From a virus, in IMG/VR virus record IMGVR_UViG_3300042465_000293, positions 1-64,000 of that record: a stretch of 64,000 nt of DNA, one strand, 5' to 3'. A program made the translations under genes and the position numbers. Shown here piece by piece: positions 1-7,363 of the stretch. Numbering within the stretch: the first letter of the stretch is position 1; each line of letters opens with the position of its first letter. The notes beneath the pieces are model-generated. The model did no database searches, had not been told where the DNA came from, and worked only from the letters and a program-made list of their open reading frames with translations.

Positions 1-996
1 GTGGTCTTACCCAAACCGGAGCCCTTGCTCCATGCGTGAAAGGCGGCGGCATTGATCGGCTGAAACTCCATCAGGACAGAGCCCAGCGACAGCCCAAACA
101 TGAATTGGTGCAACTCCATGTTCGGTTGGTTGTAGAACTCCATGGTCTGCTTCCACTTCTCCAACGAGCCCTTGGCCTTGAAGATCGGGAACAGCCCCAC
201 GGTAGCGGCAGAGGGTGAACTCACCTCAACACGGTCTTTGAAAACTTCCATGTTGCCAATGACGAACGACTCGTGTTTGTCGTCCTTCCACCCAAATTGC
301 CGACATGCTTCGTCGGCTTCAGAATTAAACTGTAACTCGTTTACCCATCTCATCGTGTACTCCATCAGTTCTTGTACGTTCAGGACTGCTACACCCTGTG
401 CCGCAAGTTGTTTGCGAAACTCATCCTTCGTGCCCACAGCAGTCAACGGCAACGTGAACTCACGTACGCCATCCTTTGGCAAGTGCAAACGCATCACCAA
501 TGACTCACCCGCTTCGGGGTCTTTGACGCGCCGTATGACGTACAGGTCATTGAAATAAACCATCACGTCTTTGTCTTCACCCTCGGCATTCTTGGAATGC
601 TTAAACACACCACCACTCTTACCCCTGAAGAATGGGTGCGGGTACTTGGGAATCGTGTAACGAATCGGCGTAGCCGCAGTTACGTCCAGTGGTTTTTGAA
701 TGACGATGTTGTCGGACTCGTCAGCTTCCTCTACCTCACGCCCAAGAGAGATCGGTGACTTGATCTTGTTCCAGTGCTTGCACTCGGGGCAGACACCTGC
801 GCGGTACTCGTCAAAACGTGTGCACAGGTATGGGCCTTTGATCAGGTCAACCTTCTGCTCGGTTCCTTCGGGGGTGTACTCAGGGTGCTTGAGAGAAATC
901 TTGTGGATTGCTTTACCACCATCAACACAGAACTTGGCAATCGACAACCCCGCCCTCCACAGAGGCTCAGAGATGTTTGGCTGGTTGTTGACAACT
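1..996. repeat. Left copy of the terminal redundancy (same as 63005-64000)
   Basis: Bases 1-996 match 63005-64000 at a constant offset of 63,004. I noticed one difference, A at 51 versus G at 63055, which is a silent AAT/AAC change in an Asn codon on the minus strand. The match is still running where the window stops. The primase-helicase reading frame is preserved across the junction. The simplest reading is a circular or circularly permuted genome of about 63.0 kb presented with overlap, not two separate gene copies. Confidence 0.9.
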
Positions 997-1751
997 TCTT
1001 TGAGTTGTTCGCACCCAGTGCCGCTCATGGTCTTGATCAGAATAGTCTTGAAGCGACTCACGAAACTGCCCGACAGGGCTTGCATCATGGCATCCTGCTG
1101 TTGCGGCATGTACTTCTTCGGAGGCACCAAGATAGATGAGTCGTCACCCATGAGGTCACGGAACACGTCAAACTCAACGGGCGCACCTGCTTCCCCCACA
1201 ATATGCACGAGGGCAGGGGGGTTAGGCTTATGGTTGTGCGTATTGGGTACTCGCAACACACGCGCCGCATCTGCCGGTACAGCAGGGTCATTGCGCATCC
1301 CCTGCTTTGCACACAAGCGTTTGAATTGCTCAGCAACAGGCACCCATGTTTCACGTGAAACAGGAGCGGTCAGTGGCCAGTACACATGGATACCACGCCC
1401 CGAATTTACGATGGTCGGGCGCGGTAGCTTCAGTTCTTTACAGAACGTGCGTAGTGCGGCAAGAGCTTCGCTCTGTGTCGCGTAGTCTTTTGTTGGCCCA
1501 CAGTCAAGGTCAAGAAAGAATGATCTAAGTTGTTTTACGTTGGGTGCCTTGCGAGACCCAGCTTGGTCAAAAGTGCCCAACGCAAAATAAGCGTCATACC
1601 CTTCAGCATCTAAATTGTGAGCAGCATGGATTGCGGCATCAAGGTTGTCGTAGAACTTCTGTACCTTGCGTTCATCGGATAGCCGATATGCAAATATGCA
1701 GTAGTGCCCTTCGTCCCCCAGTACCGACTCCAGAAATTTTTTTGTTTCCAT
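1..1751 (-). CDS. PrimPol-DUF927 primase/helicase, N-terminal 583 codons (rest at 61900-63004)
   Basis: This is the start of the phage replicative primase-helicase. The ATG is at 1751 and the frame runs open to base 1. It continues in frame at 63004 down to the stop at 61900, which gives 951 residues. The N-terminal part resembles archaeo-eukaryotic-type primase-polymerases: FFLDLD with acidic residues near 81 and 83, SGRGIHVYW near 117-125 (the S-x-H type motif), and ARVLRVPNTHNHK further on. A Cys cluster (YLC...CPEC) follows at about residues 290-320, and a DUF927 helicase-like domain makes up the rest. The protein should lay primers and unwind DNA for the family A polymerase at 7363-9189. 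It is the last large gene of the minus-strand operon, after the hairpin at 1792-1814. Family names come from motif recognition, not a search. Confidence 0.85.
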   Translation of the reverse strand, partial: METKKFLESVLGDEGHYCIFAYRLSDERKVQKFYDNLDAAIHAAHNLDAEGYDAYFALGTFDQAGSRKAPNVKQLRSFFLDLDCGPTKDYATQSEALAALRTFCKELKLPRPTIVNSGRGIHVYWPLTAPVSRETWVPVAEQFKRLCAKQGMRNDPAVPADAARVLRVPNTHNHKPNPPALVHIVGEAGAPVEFDVFRDLMGDDSSILVPPKKYMPQQQDAMMQALSGSFVSRFKTILIKTMSGTGCEQLKEVVNNQPNISEPLWRAGLSIAKFCVDGGKAIHKISLKHPEYTPEGTEQKVDLIKGPYLCTRFDEYRAGVCPECKHWNKIKSPISLGREVEEADESDNIVIQKPLDVTAATPIRYTIPKYPHPFFRGKSGGVFKHSKNAEGEDKDVMVYFNDLYVIRRVKDPEAGESLVMRLHLPKDGVREFTLPLTAVGTKDEFRKQLAAQGVAVLNVQELMEYTMRWVNELQFNSEADEACRQFGWKDDKHESFVIGNMEVFKDRVEVSSPSAATVGLFPIFKAKGSLEKWKQTMEFYNQPNMELHQFMFGLSLGSVLMEFQPINAAAFHAWSKGSGLGKT

Positions 1752-1787
1752 AGCCGCCAGTTGTTAGAGTGAATGAGATAACCGAAA

Positions 1788-1814
1788 AGAAAGGGTGGGG
1801 AGCGACCCCACCCT
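1788..1814 (-). terminator. Rho-independent-type hairpin between SSB-like gene and primase gene
   Basis: A perfect 9-bp stem (AGGGTGGGG at 1792-1800 with CCCCACCCT at 1806-1814, loop AGCGA) lies just downstream of the minus-strand gene ending at 1823. On the minus strand it is followed by TTTCTTTTC, a usable T-rich tail. It sits before the primase-helicase start (1751), so it may act as an attenuator that lowers expression of that gene. Confidence 0.7.
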
Positions 1815-1822
1815 AAAACAAA

Positions 1823-2767
1823 TCAGTCGTCCCAATCTCCAACGATGTCGCTCAACTCAGACTTCGGCTCAGCGGCAGGTGCAGACTTCTTGGTAACCTT
1901 GATTGGTTCAGGCACTTCTTCAGCCTCAACCTTCTCAGCTTTCGGCGCAGTCTTGGCAACGATCTTCTCGTAGGCAGGGCCATCTTCTTGCTTGGCCAAC
2001 TCACCCATTGGCAACGTACCCTTTGGTGCAGGAATCACGCCGTCCATCTGCGATACGTTCAAGGTGATTGCCTTGATGGTGTCAGGGTGGTTTTGCAACT
2101 TCACTGCGGTTGCGAGTTCTTCTTCCTCAAGCGCACGGACAGGGCTGAACACCAACTTGGGAGTGGCGCTGTCGATGTCAAAACGCATCTCGGTCACGAT
2201 AGAAATCGCGGGAGTGTTGTACGCCTTGAGGTGACGACCATAGGCTTGCAGTGGCATCTTCTTACCCTCTGCATCACCGAACACAGATGTTGATGGCAGT
2301 GTGATCTGATACACGGCTTCTTTGTGCAACTCGCCATCGAGCGCCACGGCTATACGCTGTTGGAAACGGCAAGCACGTGTGTCGCCTTGACCGGAGCCCT
2401 TGATGTGTTGCTTGCAGTCTTTGCAGAACTTGGCTTGACGCTGATCTTCAGGTACTGCCTTGTCAGGGGTTTGTGTGTCACTTGACCAGCACGTGGGCTT
2501 CGTCTTCGCGCCCTTGACATAGGTGCCTTCAAAGAACATACGCGACACAGGTGCGGCGTTGATCAAGATGACTTTCATTGAGCGTTCTTCGCTCACACGA
2601 ACTTCTTTGCCACCGACAAACTCACGGAACGCACCACCTTCGATGCTGATACGCTTGTTGCCACCTGCACCACCAGCGAGGGTGCTTGTCAGGTTGTCTT
2701 CGATGCCGCTCAGCAATGCGAGGGCGGCGTTGTTGGGTTTGCCAAACAGGGTCATTTCGTTACTCAT
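1823..2767 (-). CDS. Putative single-stranded DNA-binding protein with acidic tail
   Basis: The protein has 314 residues. Its features fit a phage ssDNA-binding replication protein: a globular N-terminal two thirds, a Cys group (CW...FCKDC...AC, residues about 93-132) that could bind zinc, a Lys/Pro/Ala-rich linker from about residue 265, and a short acidic end (SDIVGDWDD). Acidic tails of this kind recruit replication partners in SSB, T7 gp2.5 and T4 gp32. It lies directly upstream of the primase-helicase gene. The ATG at 2767 follows the phage's shared leader CTGGAGAAACGAAA. No fold signature was identified, so the role is inferred from tail chemistry and position. Confidence 0.5.
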   Translation of the reverse strand: MSNEMTLFGKPNNAALALLSGIEDNLTSTLAGGAGGNKRISIEGGAFREFVGGKEVRVSEERSMKVILINAAPVSRMFFEGTYVKGAKTKPTCWSSDTQTPDKAVPEDQRQAKFCKDCKQHIKGSGQGDTRACRFQQRIAVALDGELHKEAVYQITLPSTSVFGDAEGKKMPLQAYGRHLKAYNTPAISIVTEMRFDIDSATPKLVFSPVRALEEEELATAVKLQNHPDTIKAITLNVSQMDGVIPAPKGTLPMGELAKQEDGPAYEKIVAKTAPKAEKVEAEEVPEPIKVTKKSAPAAEPKSELSDIVGDWDD

Positions 2768-2781
2768 TTTCGTTTCTCCAG

Positions 2782-3045
2782 TTAAATATCTTCGTCAGGG
2801 TTGTTGAATGCCAATTCAAGTTGAACAGGCAGTTTGGGGTCTACGGCTTTTGGTGCTTCCGGTTCGTCCTTGGGTACGCTTGAAAGGGCTTTGACCACCG
2901 CAGGTACGTTAAAGCGGTATGTGTTACCGATCTTTAGATACGTGTCTTTGGGGATGTAGCCCTGTCGTACCCATGCACGAACAGTCGATACCGAAACCGT
3001 AAACTGTTTGGCCAAGTCTTCGATTGGCACAAATGGTTCACTCAT
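2782..3045 (-). CDS. Small helix-turn-helix DNA-binding protein
   Basis: The 87-residue protein begins with a MerR/excisionase-type helix-turn-helix: IEDLAKQFTVSVSTVRAWVR at about residues 8-27, followed by GYIPKDTYLKIGNTYRF, which resembles the wing of the HTH_17 family. The C-terminal half is Pro/Glu-rich. Its ATG overlaps the previous stop (TAATG at 3043-3047), so it is translationally coupled. It could be a transcription regulator, possibly of the palindromic operators at 16.8-19.9 kb, or an excision-type architectural protein. No integrase was seen, so a regulator is the likelier of the two. Confidence 0.65.
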   Translation of the reverse strand: MSEPFVPIEDLAKQFTVSVSTVRAWVRQGYIPKDTYLKIGNTYRFNVPAVVKALSSVPKDEPEAPKAVDPKLPVQLELAFNNPDEDI

Positions 3046-3461
3046 TACTTTCTCCTTACGGTTATGGTGTACTCGCTATCCACGTTGAGTCCCGGTGGTA
3101 ACGTGTCAGGATTGGCCTCAAGGAACTCTTTGAGGTTGGTTTGATGTATGCGCTCATGCAGTAACTGCGGCGCATTGTGCTCAACGATGAACTTGTGCAT
3201 CGACTCCCAGTCGTTTGTCCAATAGTTCACCTTGACGGTGCGATAGAACAAGCCTTCGCCTGTGCGTACGCTGTCTACGTTTTGCTCTTTACAGAAACCC
3301 AAGAGGGCAGACTTTACCTTGTCCATCTGTCCTTTGAGCTTCTTCTCCTCAGTCTCGTAGGCCACACGCATCTCGTCGTGCTTGGCCTTCATCTTGAGGT
3401 ACACCCTGACCAGCTTTTCGGGGGCTACGGCAGGGGTTGCGGGGGTTGCTTCGTCTGTCAC
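3045..3461 (-). CDS. Conserved phage protein with coiled coil, unknown function
   Basis: The protein has 138 residues and starts with GTG at 3461, behind the shared leader CGGAGAACGAA. A flexible Ala/Pro/Thr N-terminus is followed by a charged helix rich in Lys/Glu (about residues 20-60, likely coiled coil). A compact C-terminal part holds NYWTNDWESMHKFI and ends in the beta-like VDSEYTITVRRK. I do not recognise a function. It sits between the SNF2 helicase and HTH genes in the replication operon, so a DNA-metabolism accessory role is plausible. Confidence 0.7.
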   Translation of the reverse strand: MTDEATPATPAVAPEKLVRVYLKMKAKHDEMRVAYETEEKKLKGQMDKVKSALLGFCKEQNVDSVRTGEGLFYRTVKVNYWTNDWESMHKFIVEHNAPQLLHERIHQTNLKEFLEANPDTLPPGLNVDSEYTITVRRK

Positions 3462-3511
3462 TTCGTTCTCCGTTTGTTGTTGGGGTTTTTATTATAGTGG
3501 CGTTTTACCAA

Positions 3512-5101
3512 TTATTCAAGTATTTCTTTGTAAAGATCAACTATTTTTGAGTGAACGTCGATTTTATTATCTAATAAGTTGTAAACGTGTCTTTCTACAC
3601 CTGACCCCACCAGTTGTACCACTGTAGAGGGGTGACGCTGACCCGAACGATGGACTCGGGCGTTGGCTTGGGCGTAAGTCTCAAGGGAGGATGTCGGCCC
3701 CCACCACACCACCGTATTGGCCGCTGTGAGGGTCACGCCGTGCGCGGCGGCTTGTGGTTGGATGACAAGTACCTTGGTGCCGTTTGGCTCGGTCTGGAAG
3801 CGATTAAAGATGTCGGTGCGTTTGTGCACGGGCACATCGCCACTGATCACCTCGGTTGTGTAGCCGTCAGCGTTGAGCTTGTCGGTCAGGATGCTGATCA
3901 CATGCTTGAACGGCACGAACACAAGCACCTTCTGACTTGACTCGTCAATCACCTCGGTCAGCACGTTGTAGCGGTTCTTGATGTCGAACTCCAAGGTCTC
4001 GCCTGAGTCGGAGTACACCGCACCACAAGATATTTGCAGGAGCTTGGACATGTTCACTGCGGCGTTGACCGATGTGATTTCTTCCCCTGCGGCTTGCACC
4101 ACCATGCGACTCTTGAGCATGCCGTAGTAGCGTTCCTGTTGCTTGGTCAACTCGACTCGGCGCTTGGTGTAGGTCATCTCAGGCAAGTCAAGGCACTCGT
4201 CCTTGGTGTACCTGATGGCGGGTTGCAAGCACTCGAACACAGTTTGCGTTGCGGTCTCTTTGGCAAGCCAACGAAAGTTGTTGAGCTTGGTCATCACCAT
4301 GTCGCGGAAAGTTGTGAAGAACTTGGGGACACCTTGTGGGTTGACTAATTTTGCAAGGCCATACGCATCGAGTGGTGACTGAGCGGCAGGGGTGCCTGTC
4401 ATCATCCAAAGCCATGTCTCAGCCTTGACCAATGAGTTGAGCACCTTCCACCGCTTGGTCTGTACGTTTTTGTAGGCGTTTGCCTCGTCAATCACAATCA
4501 AATCGAAGCCGCCCTTGGCGATGTCCTCGGCGACGATCTCCACGCCGTCATAGTTGATGATCACAAACTCAGCGATGCCGTTGATGATGGCCTTGCGCTT
4601 TTCTTTTGCGCCATACGCTATGTCAACTGATCGGTGCATGGCGAACTTAAACAGGTCGGCTCTCCACGCTGAATCCATGATTGACAGAGGGCAGATCACA
4701 AGCACCCTGCGGATTCGTTTTTGTTTGAGGAGGTAGTCTGCCGCCCAAATGACTGACCCTGTTTTGCCTGTGCCTTGCTCGTTCAAACAGAACGCTCGGC
4801 GGTTCATTGTGAGGAATGCGGCTGTTGTCTTCTGATGGTCAAACGGCTTGTATTGGCCGGGCCAATCGTAGCGTCCCATGATGGGTGATGGCACGTTTTT
4901 TACACGTAGATTCTTGAGGACTTGCGCCTCATCTAACCCCCAGTGCACCAACACTTGGTTGTTTGGAAGTTCCCTACTTTTAGGGATAACTGTGGTGACG
5001 CGATGCGGGTTACGCAACGTCAACAACAGAGCTTTGTTGTCTATGATTTCCAATTCGTTCTCCAGCGCAAACGGCATAACGGAGCGAAGTGGGTGTCCCA
5101 C
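3512..5101 (-). CDS. SNF2/superfamily 2 DNA helicase-ATPase
   Basis: The protein has 529 residues with the full superfamily 2 motif set: Walker A NEQGTGKTG (Lys near 113), Walker B VIDEAN (Asp-Glu near 205-206), motif III MMTGTP (near 233-238), and a C-terminal motif VI ANARVHRSGQ. The HRSGQ form is typical of SNF2-type translocases. It probably remodels or unwinds DNA during replication or recombination. The frame opens with a GTG at 5101 without a clear ribosome-binding site. An ATG eight codons later (5077) is an alternative. The gene is flanked by an HNH protein and the replication accessory genes. Confidence 0.85.
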   Translation of the reverse strand: MGHPLRSVMPFALENELEIIDNKALLLTLRNPHRVTTVIPKSRELPNNQVLVHWGLDEAQVLKNLRVKNVPSPIMGRYDWPGQYKPFDHQKTTAAFLTMNRRAFCLNEQGTGKTGSVIWAADYLLKQKRIRRVLVICPLSIMDSAWRADLFKFAMHRSVDIAYGAKEKRKAIINGIAEFVIINYDGVEIVAEDIAKGGFDLIVIDEANAYKNVQTKRWKVLNSLVKAETWLWMMTGTPAAQSPLDAYGLAKLVNPQGVPKFFTTFRDMVMTKLNNFRWLAKETATQTVFECLQPAIRYTKDECLDLPEMTYTKRRVELTKQQERYYGMLKSRMVVQAAGEEITSVNAAVNMSKLLQISCGAVYSDSGETLEFDIKNRYNVLTEVIDESSQKVLVFVPFKHVISILTDKLNADGYTTEVISGDVPVHKRTDIFNRFQTEPNGTKVLVIQPQAAAHGVTLTAANTVVWWGPTSSLETYAQANARVHRSGQRHPSTVVQLVGSGVERHVYNLLDNKIDVHSKIVDLYKEILE

Positions 5102-5149
5102 TCGCTCGTCGCCGTCGAAGTTCTAATCTAACCGAACGCGCAGTGCGCG

Positions 5150-5446
5150 TCAAGCGGGTTTCTTCCCGCCTTTTTCTTTTGTGCTGTGACCGTTACGGGC
5201 ACGGTTCTTTGAAGGCGAAACGATGCGCAGCCCGTCTTTGTTTGAGCCACCTTTGGATAACATCTTTACGTGGTCAATGTCTTTGCCTTCCCGCTTGTCA
5301 GCCTTGCCGTTGCCATTCGCATCGGGGGAACTGGCATCAACTTTTCGACGAGCGCGTTGGCGCTCCATGCGGTCGGGGTGTTCGCCCCGTTCCTTTTGCT
5401 TTTGGTACTCGGCCTTGTAGGGTCGGGGGGATTTGGTGTATGGCAT
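5150..5446 (-). CDS. HNH-like small nuclease protein
   Basis: This small basic protein has 98 residues from the ATG at 5446, which overlaps the upstream stop as TGATG and follows GGGAG. Its C-terminal half holds GKDIDHVKMLSKGGSNKDGL and then RIVSPSKNRARNGH. This matches the compact HNH-type finger found in many phage proteins (the D-H pair, the Gly-Gly turn, and the final N-x8-H-like end). The N-terminal half is very rich in Arg/Lys. Such proteins are usually DNA nickases or packaging-linked endonucleases, but here the gene sits in the replication operon. Activity is not proven by the motif alone. Confidence 0.6.
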   Translation of the reverse strand: MPYTKSPRPYKAEYQKQKERGEHPDRMERQRARRKVDASSPDANGNGKADKREGKDIDHVKMLSKGGSNKDGLRIVSPSKNRARNGHSTKEKGGKKPA

Positions 5447-5658
5447 CACTGCTCCCTTGCTTTAAGCATTGCGTCTGCCATTTTGTATGCGTTGGTTGCA
5501 TAAACTTCCAGTGGCACTTCGCTAACAATACCACGGCTAACAATTGCTTGCATTGCGGCCTTTGCAAATTCGTCTCGTAGACGTTCAAATTCGTCAAGTT
5601 CCGTAGTCAAATCGTCCATAGCGGCGAGTTGTTCTTGCATAATTTCGTGAGCGTTCAT
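5446..5658 (-). CDS. Small phage protein of unknown function
   Basis: The protein has 70 residues. I start it at the ATG at 5658, which follows AAGGAACGACTGATC. The open frame extends further up to 5796, but that part overlaps the nuclease gene in another frame and looks non-coding. The sequence is acidic and largely helical, with DDLTTELDEFERLRDEFAKA suggesting a short coiled coil. It ends with an A-rich helix (KMADAMLKAREQ). No function is recognised. It is coupled to the HNH gene by overlapping stop and start. Confidence 0.65.
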   Translation of the reverse strand: MNAHEIMQEQLAAMDDLTTELDEFERLRDEFAKAAMQAIVSRGIVSEVPLEVYATNAYKMADAMLKAREQ

Positions 5659-5660
5659 GA

Positions 5661-6341
5661 TCAGTCGTTCCTTCCGTTGTGTTGGCATGATAAAACAACA
5701 CAGTGTCTCTTGCAAAGCCCTGACGTACGGGGGTTCCATACGTTGGTCTCGTAAGCTCTTTTCATACGGCCATGGTCGCGGAGCCACTTCTCCCATAGCT
5801 TGGGCTCGTCCACGGCTCGGTCGTAGCTTGCCTTGGGGAACTGCTTGGCGATGACAAACAACAGCCCACCCTTGACGCGCTTGACCTCGGGGAAGTGCTT
5901 GAATACGGCAAGCGCCATCAACTCAAGCTGTCCGGTGTCAGCGTATTTGGCACTCTTTCCGGTCTTGTAGTCAACCACCCGTGCAGTGCCATCGTCCTCA
6001 AGGATGATCAGGTCAGCGATGCCTCGCCACCACACGTTTGGGTCTTTGAATCCGCACGGCTCCAAGTCCTCGGTCAACCCCATCTCGTACTCACACAGCT
6101 TTTGGCCAGCGCGATGCTTGAGGTTATCCAATGAACTCTTAGCGTACGAGAACTGAGGGGGCAGGGGGGTGTCGTCACGTATGTATAGCTCAGCCGCCTC
6201 GTGAAAGGCGGTGCCGTAAATCAGGTGCTCTGCACCCTGATCTTCTTGGAAGTCTTTGACAACCTTCAAGTGGTAGAACTTCTTTGGACACTGCTCGAAT
6301 GTCTTGATCGACGAGAACGACCATGCGGGTATTTTTGTCAT
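5661..6341 (-). CDS. Cas4/RecB-like PD-(D/E)XK exonuclease
   Basis: The 226-residue protein has the nuclease core of the Cas4/RecB family: an N-terminal WSFSSIKTFEQCPKKF with Cys18, a conserved His in GTAFHEA (His47), the catalytic Asp in RGIADLII (Asp110), and the PD-(D/E)XK signature VVDYKTGK (Asp124, Lys126). Three C-terminal cysteines (Cys210, Cys214, Cys219) in the form C-x3-C-x4-C complete the four-Cys iron-sulfur pattern seen in Cas4 and AddB. It should be an exonuclease for DNA end processing or recombination. No cas genes or CRISPR array are near. It overlaps the next gene at 6338. Confidence 0.85.
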   Translation of the reverse strand: MTKIPAWSFSSIKTFEQCPKKFYHLKVVKDFQEDQGAEHLIYGTAFHEAAELYIRDDTPLPPQFSYAKSSLDNLKHRAGQKLCEYEMGLTEDLEPCGFKDPNVWWRGIADLIILEDDGTARVVDYKTGKSAKYADTGQLELMALAVFKHFPEVKRVKGGLLFVIAKQFPKASYDRAVDEPKLWEKWLRDHGRMKRAYETNVWNPRTSGLCKRHCVVLSCQHNGRND

Positions 6342-6556
6342 GCTTTGCCTCTTGCTCGAATCTGTTCAGCAACTCCAGTACGTGGAAAACCATTGCAATT
6401 CCAATTTTCTGCAATGTCTGCGCAAGCCTCACGCTCTGCTTCTATTGCGCTGTTAACGAGCATCACCAAATGCGGGGTTGATACAGTCCACGTTGTGTAG
6501 TGCGTGTTCTCTTCCACCACTTTGCGCAACGCTTTAATAATTTCATCTTGTGTCAT
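6338..6556 (-). CDS. Small phage protein of unknown function
   Basis: This 72-residue protein overlaps its neighbours at both ends (ATGA-type junctions), as expected in this compact operon. It contains the helix AIEAEREACADIAENW and ends with EQIRARGKA, a layout common to many short phage early proteins. Two Cys residues (ACADIAENWNC) are present but no full metal site is seen. I do not recognise a function. Confidence 0.65.
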   Translation of the reverse strand: MTQDEIIKALRKVVEENTHYTTWTVSTPHLVMLVNSAIEAEREACADIAENWNCNGFPRTGVAEQIRARGKA

Positions 6557-6738
6557 TTCTTCATGTTCCTTACGAATACCGCAAACGATGCGGCGGTGTC
6601 TCCGAGCACTTTCATCTTGTCGAACTCTTTGGCAACTTCTTCAAGCGTTTGGTTGCGAACAACCTGCTGAAACGTAGCGGCAAACATCCGCTCCTTCGCG
6701 GTGTCAACGTAATCTTGGATGTCGTCATCGTCGGTCAT
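6553..6738 (-). CDS. Small acidic phage protein
   Basis: The protein has 61 residues, with an acidic start (MTDDDDIQDYVDTAKERM) followed by a mixed helical region. Its ATG overlaps the stop of the 40-residue gene upstream (ATGA at 6735-6738) and its own stop overlaps the next start, which supports real coupled translation. No motif is recognised. Confidence 0.6.
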   Translation of the reverse strand: MTDDDDIQDYVDTAKERMFAATFQQVVRNQTLEEVAKEFDKMKVLGDTAASFAVFVRNMKK

Positions 6739-6857
6739 TTGTAAACCGGCACAATGTCGCCGCCAAAGTCTGTTTGAACATTCTTGGCCTCACGCTCAGT
6801 CCAAAAGAACCGCGCTTCGTGCCTCTCTTTTACCCATACATATCCAAACGGTTTCAT
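6735..6857 (-). CDS. Tiny protein (40 residues)
   Basis: This short frame runs from the ATG at 6857 to a TGA at 6735. It is bounded by ATGA overlaps on both sides (with the genes ending at 6854 and starting at 6738) and fills what would otherwise be the only gap in this stretch. The product begins MKPFGYVWVKERHEARFFW and is aromatic and charged. A GAGGT-like ribosome-binding site lies just before the start. The function is unknown. Confidence 0.6.
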   Translation of the reverse strand: MKPFGYVWVKERHEARFFWTEREAKNVQTDFGGDIVPVYK

Positions 6858-7363
6858 GGTTGACCTCCAAAGACAGAACCGATGATGCTTGTTGCCACTG
6901 CGTTCTTTGTAGCCGCCATAGACTTGGCAAGGTTGGCGCTGTAATCCATCTCCATTTGCTTAGGCTCAACCGACTGCCGTATTTCTTGTACCCGTTGTAA
7001 GCAGGTCAGGATGGCAAGTTTCTCTGCGTCATCGTACAGTGCGCCGGTTGACTCGTGGAGTAGCGCATCCTGCACCTGTTTGATTACGTCGAGCTTTTCG
7101 TTGATCAAACGGTCACGCCAATTTCGCGTTGCCCACTCTATGAACACCTGTGCGGAAATGTCAGCGTTACCATCGAAATGCAACTCGTTGCCATTGAAGT
7201 CAAAGCGCCCGACTTCCTTACCATTCGGCCCATGGAATACGATGTTATGGTTCTGTTTCTGCGCCCCAATCTGCACTGAGTTCAGCGTTTGGTTTGCCGT
7301 GTTGTTGATGAGATACGTGTTGGGGTCAACAGCCCCAATCTGACTCCATGTGTTGTTACTCAT
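6854..7363 (-). CDS. Conserved hypothetical phage protein
   Basis: The protein has 169 residues. The middle (GPNGKEVGRFDFNGNELHF, about 50-68) looks like a small beta-hairpin domain. It is followed by a long helical section (about 75-145) with repeated Leu/Ile spacing, and the protein ends in a Ser/Ala/Gly-rich tail (ATSIIGSVFGGQP). The start lies on the polymerase stop, so the two are translationally coupled. I do not recognise a function. A polymerase accessory role is possible from position only. Confidence 0.65.
   Translation of the reverse strand: MSNNTWSQIGAVDPNTYLINNTANQTLNSVQIGAQKQNHNIVFHGPNGKEVGRFDFNGNELHFDGNADISAQVFIEWATRNWRDRLINEKLDVIKQVQDALLHESTGALYDDAEKLAILTCLQRVQEIRQSVEPKQMEMDYSANLAKSMAATKNAVATSIIGSVFGGQP

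Noticed and set aside
2782-3045. Excisionase and therefore a temperate phage
   Set aside because: The HTH resembles excisionases, but no integrase or attachment site was found, so temperate life is not supported.
5895-6134. Plus-strand frame opposite the Cas4-like nuclease
   Set aside because: It is antisense to a well-supported nuclease gene whose catalytic and Cys residues read clearly on the minus strand.
5661-6341. CRISPR adaptation module (Cas4)
   Set aside because: The nuclease is Cas4-like, but no Cas1, Cas2 or repeat-spacer array was seen anywhere in the window.
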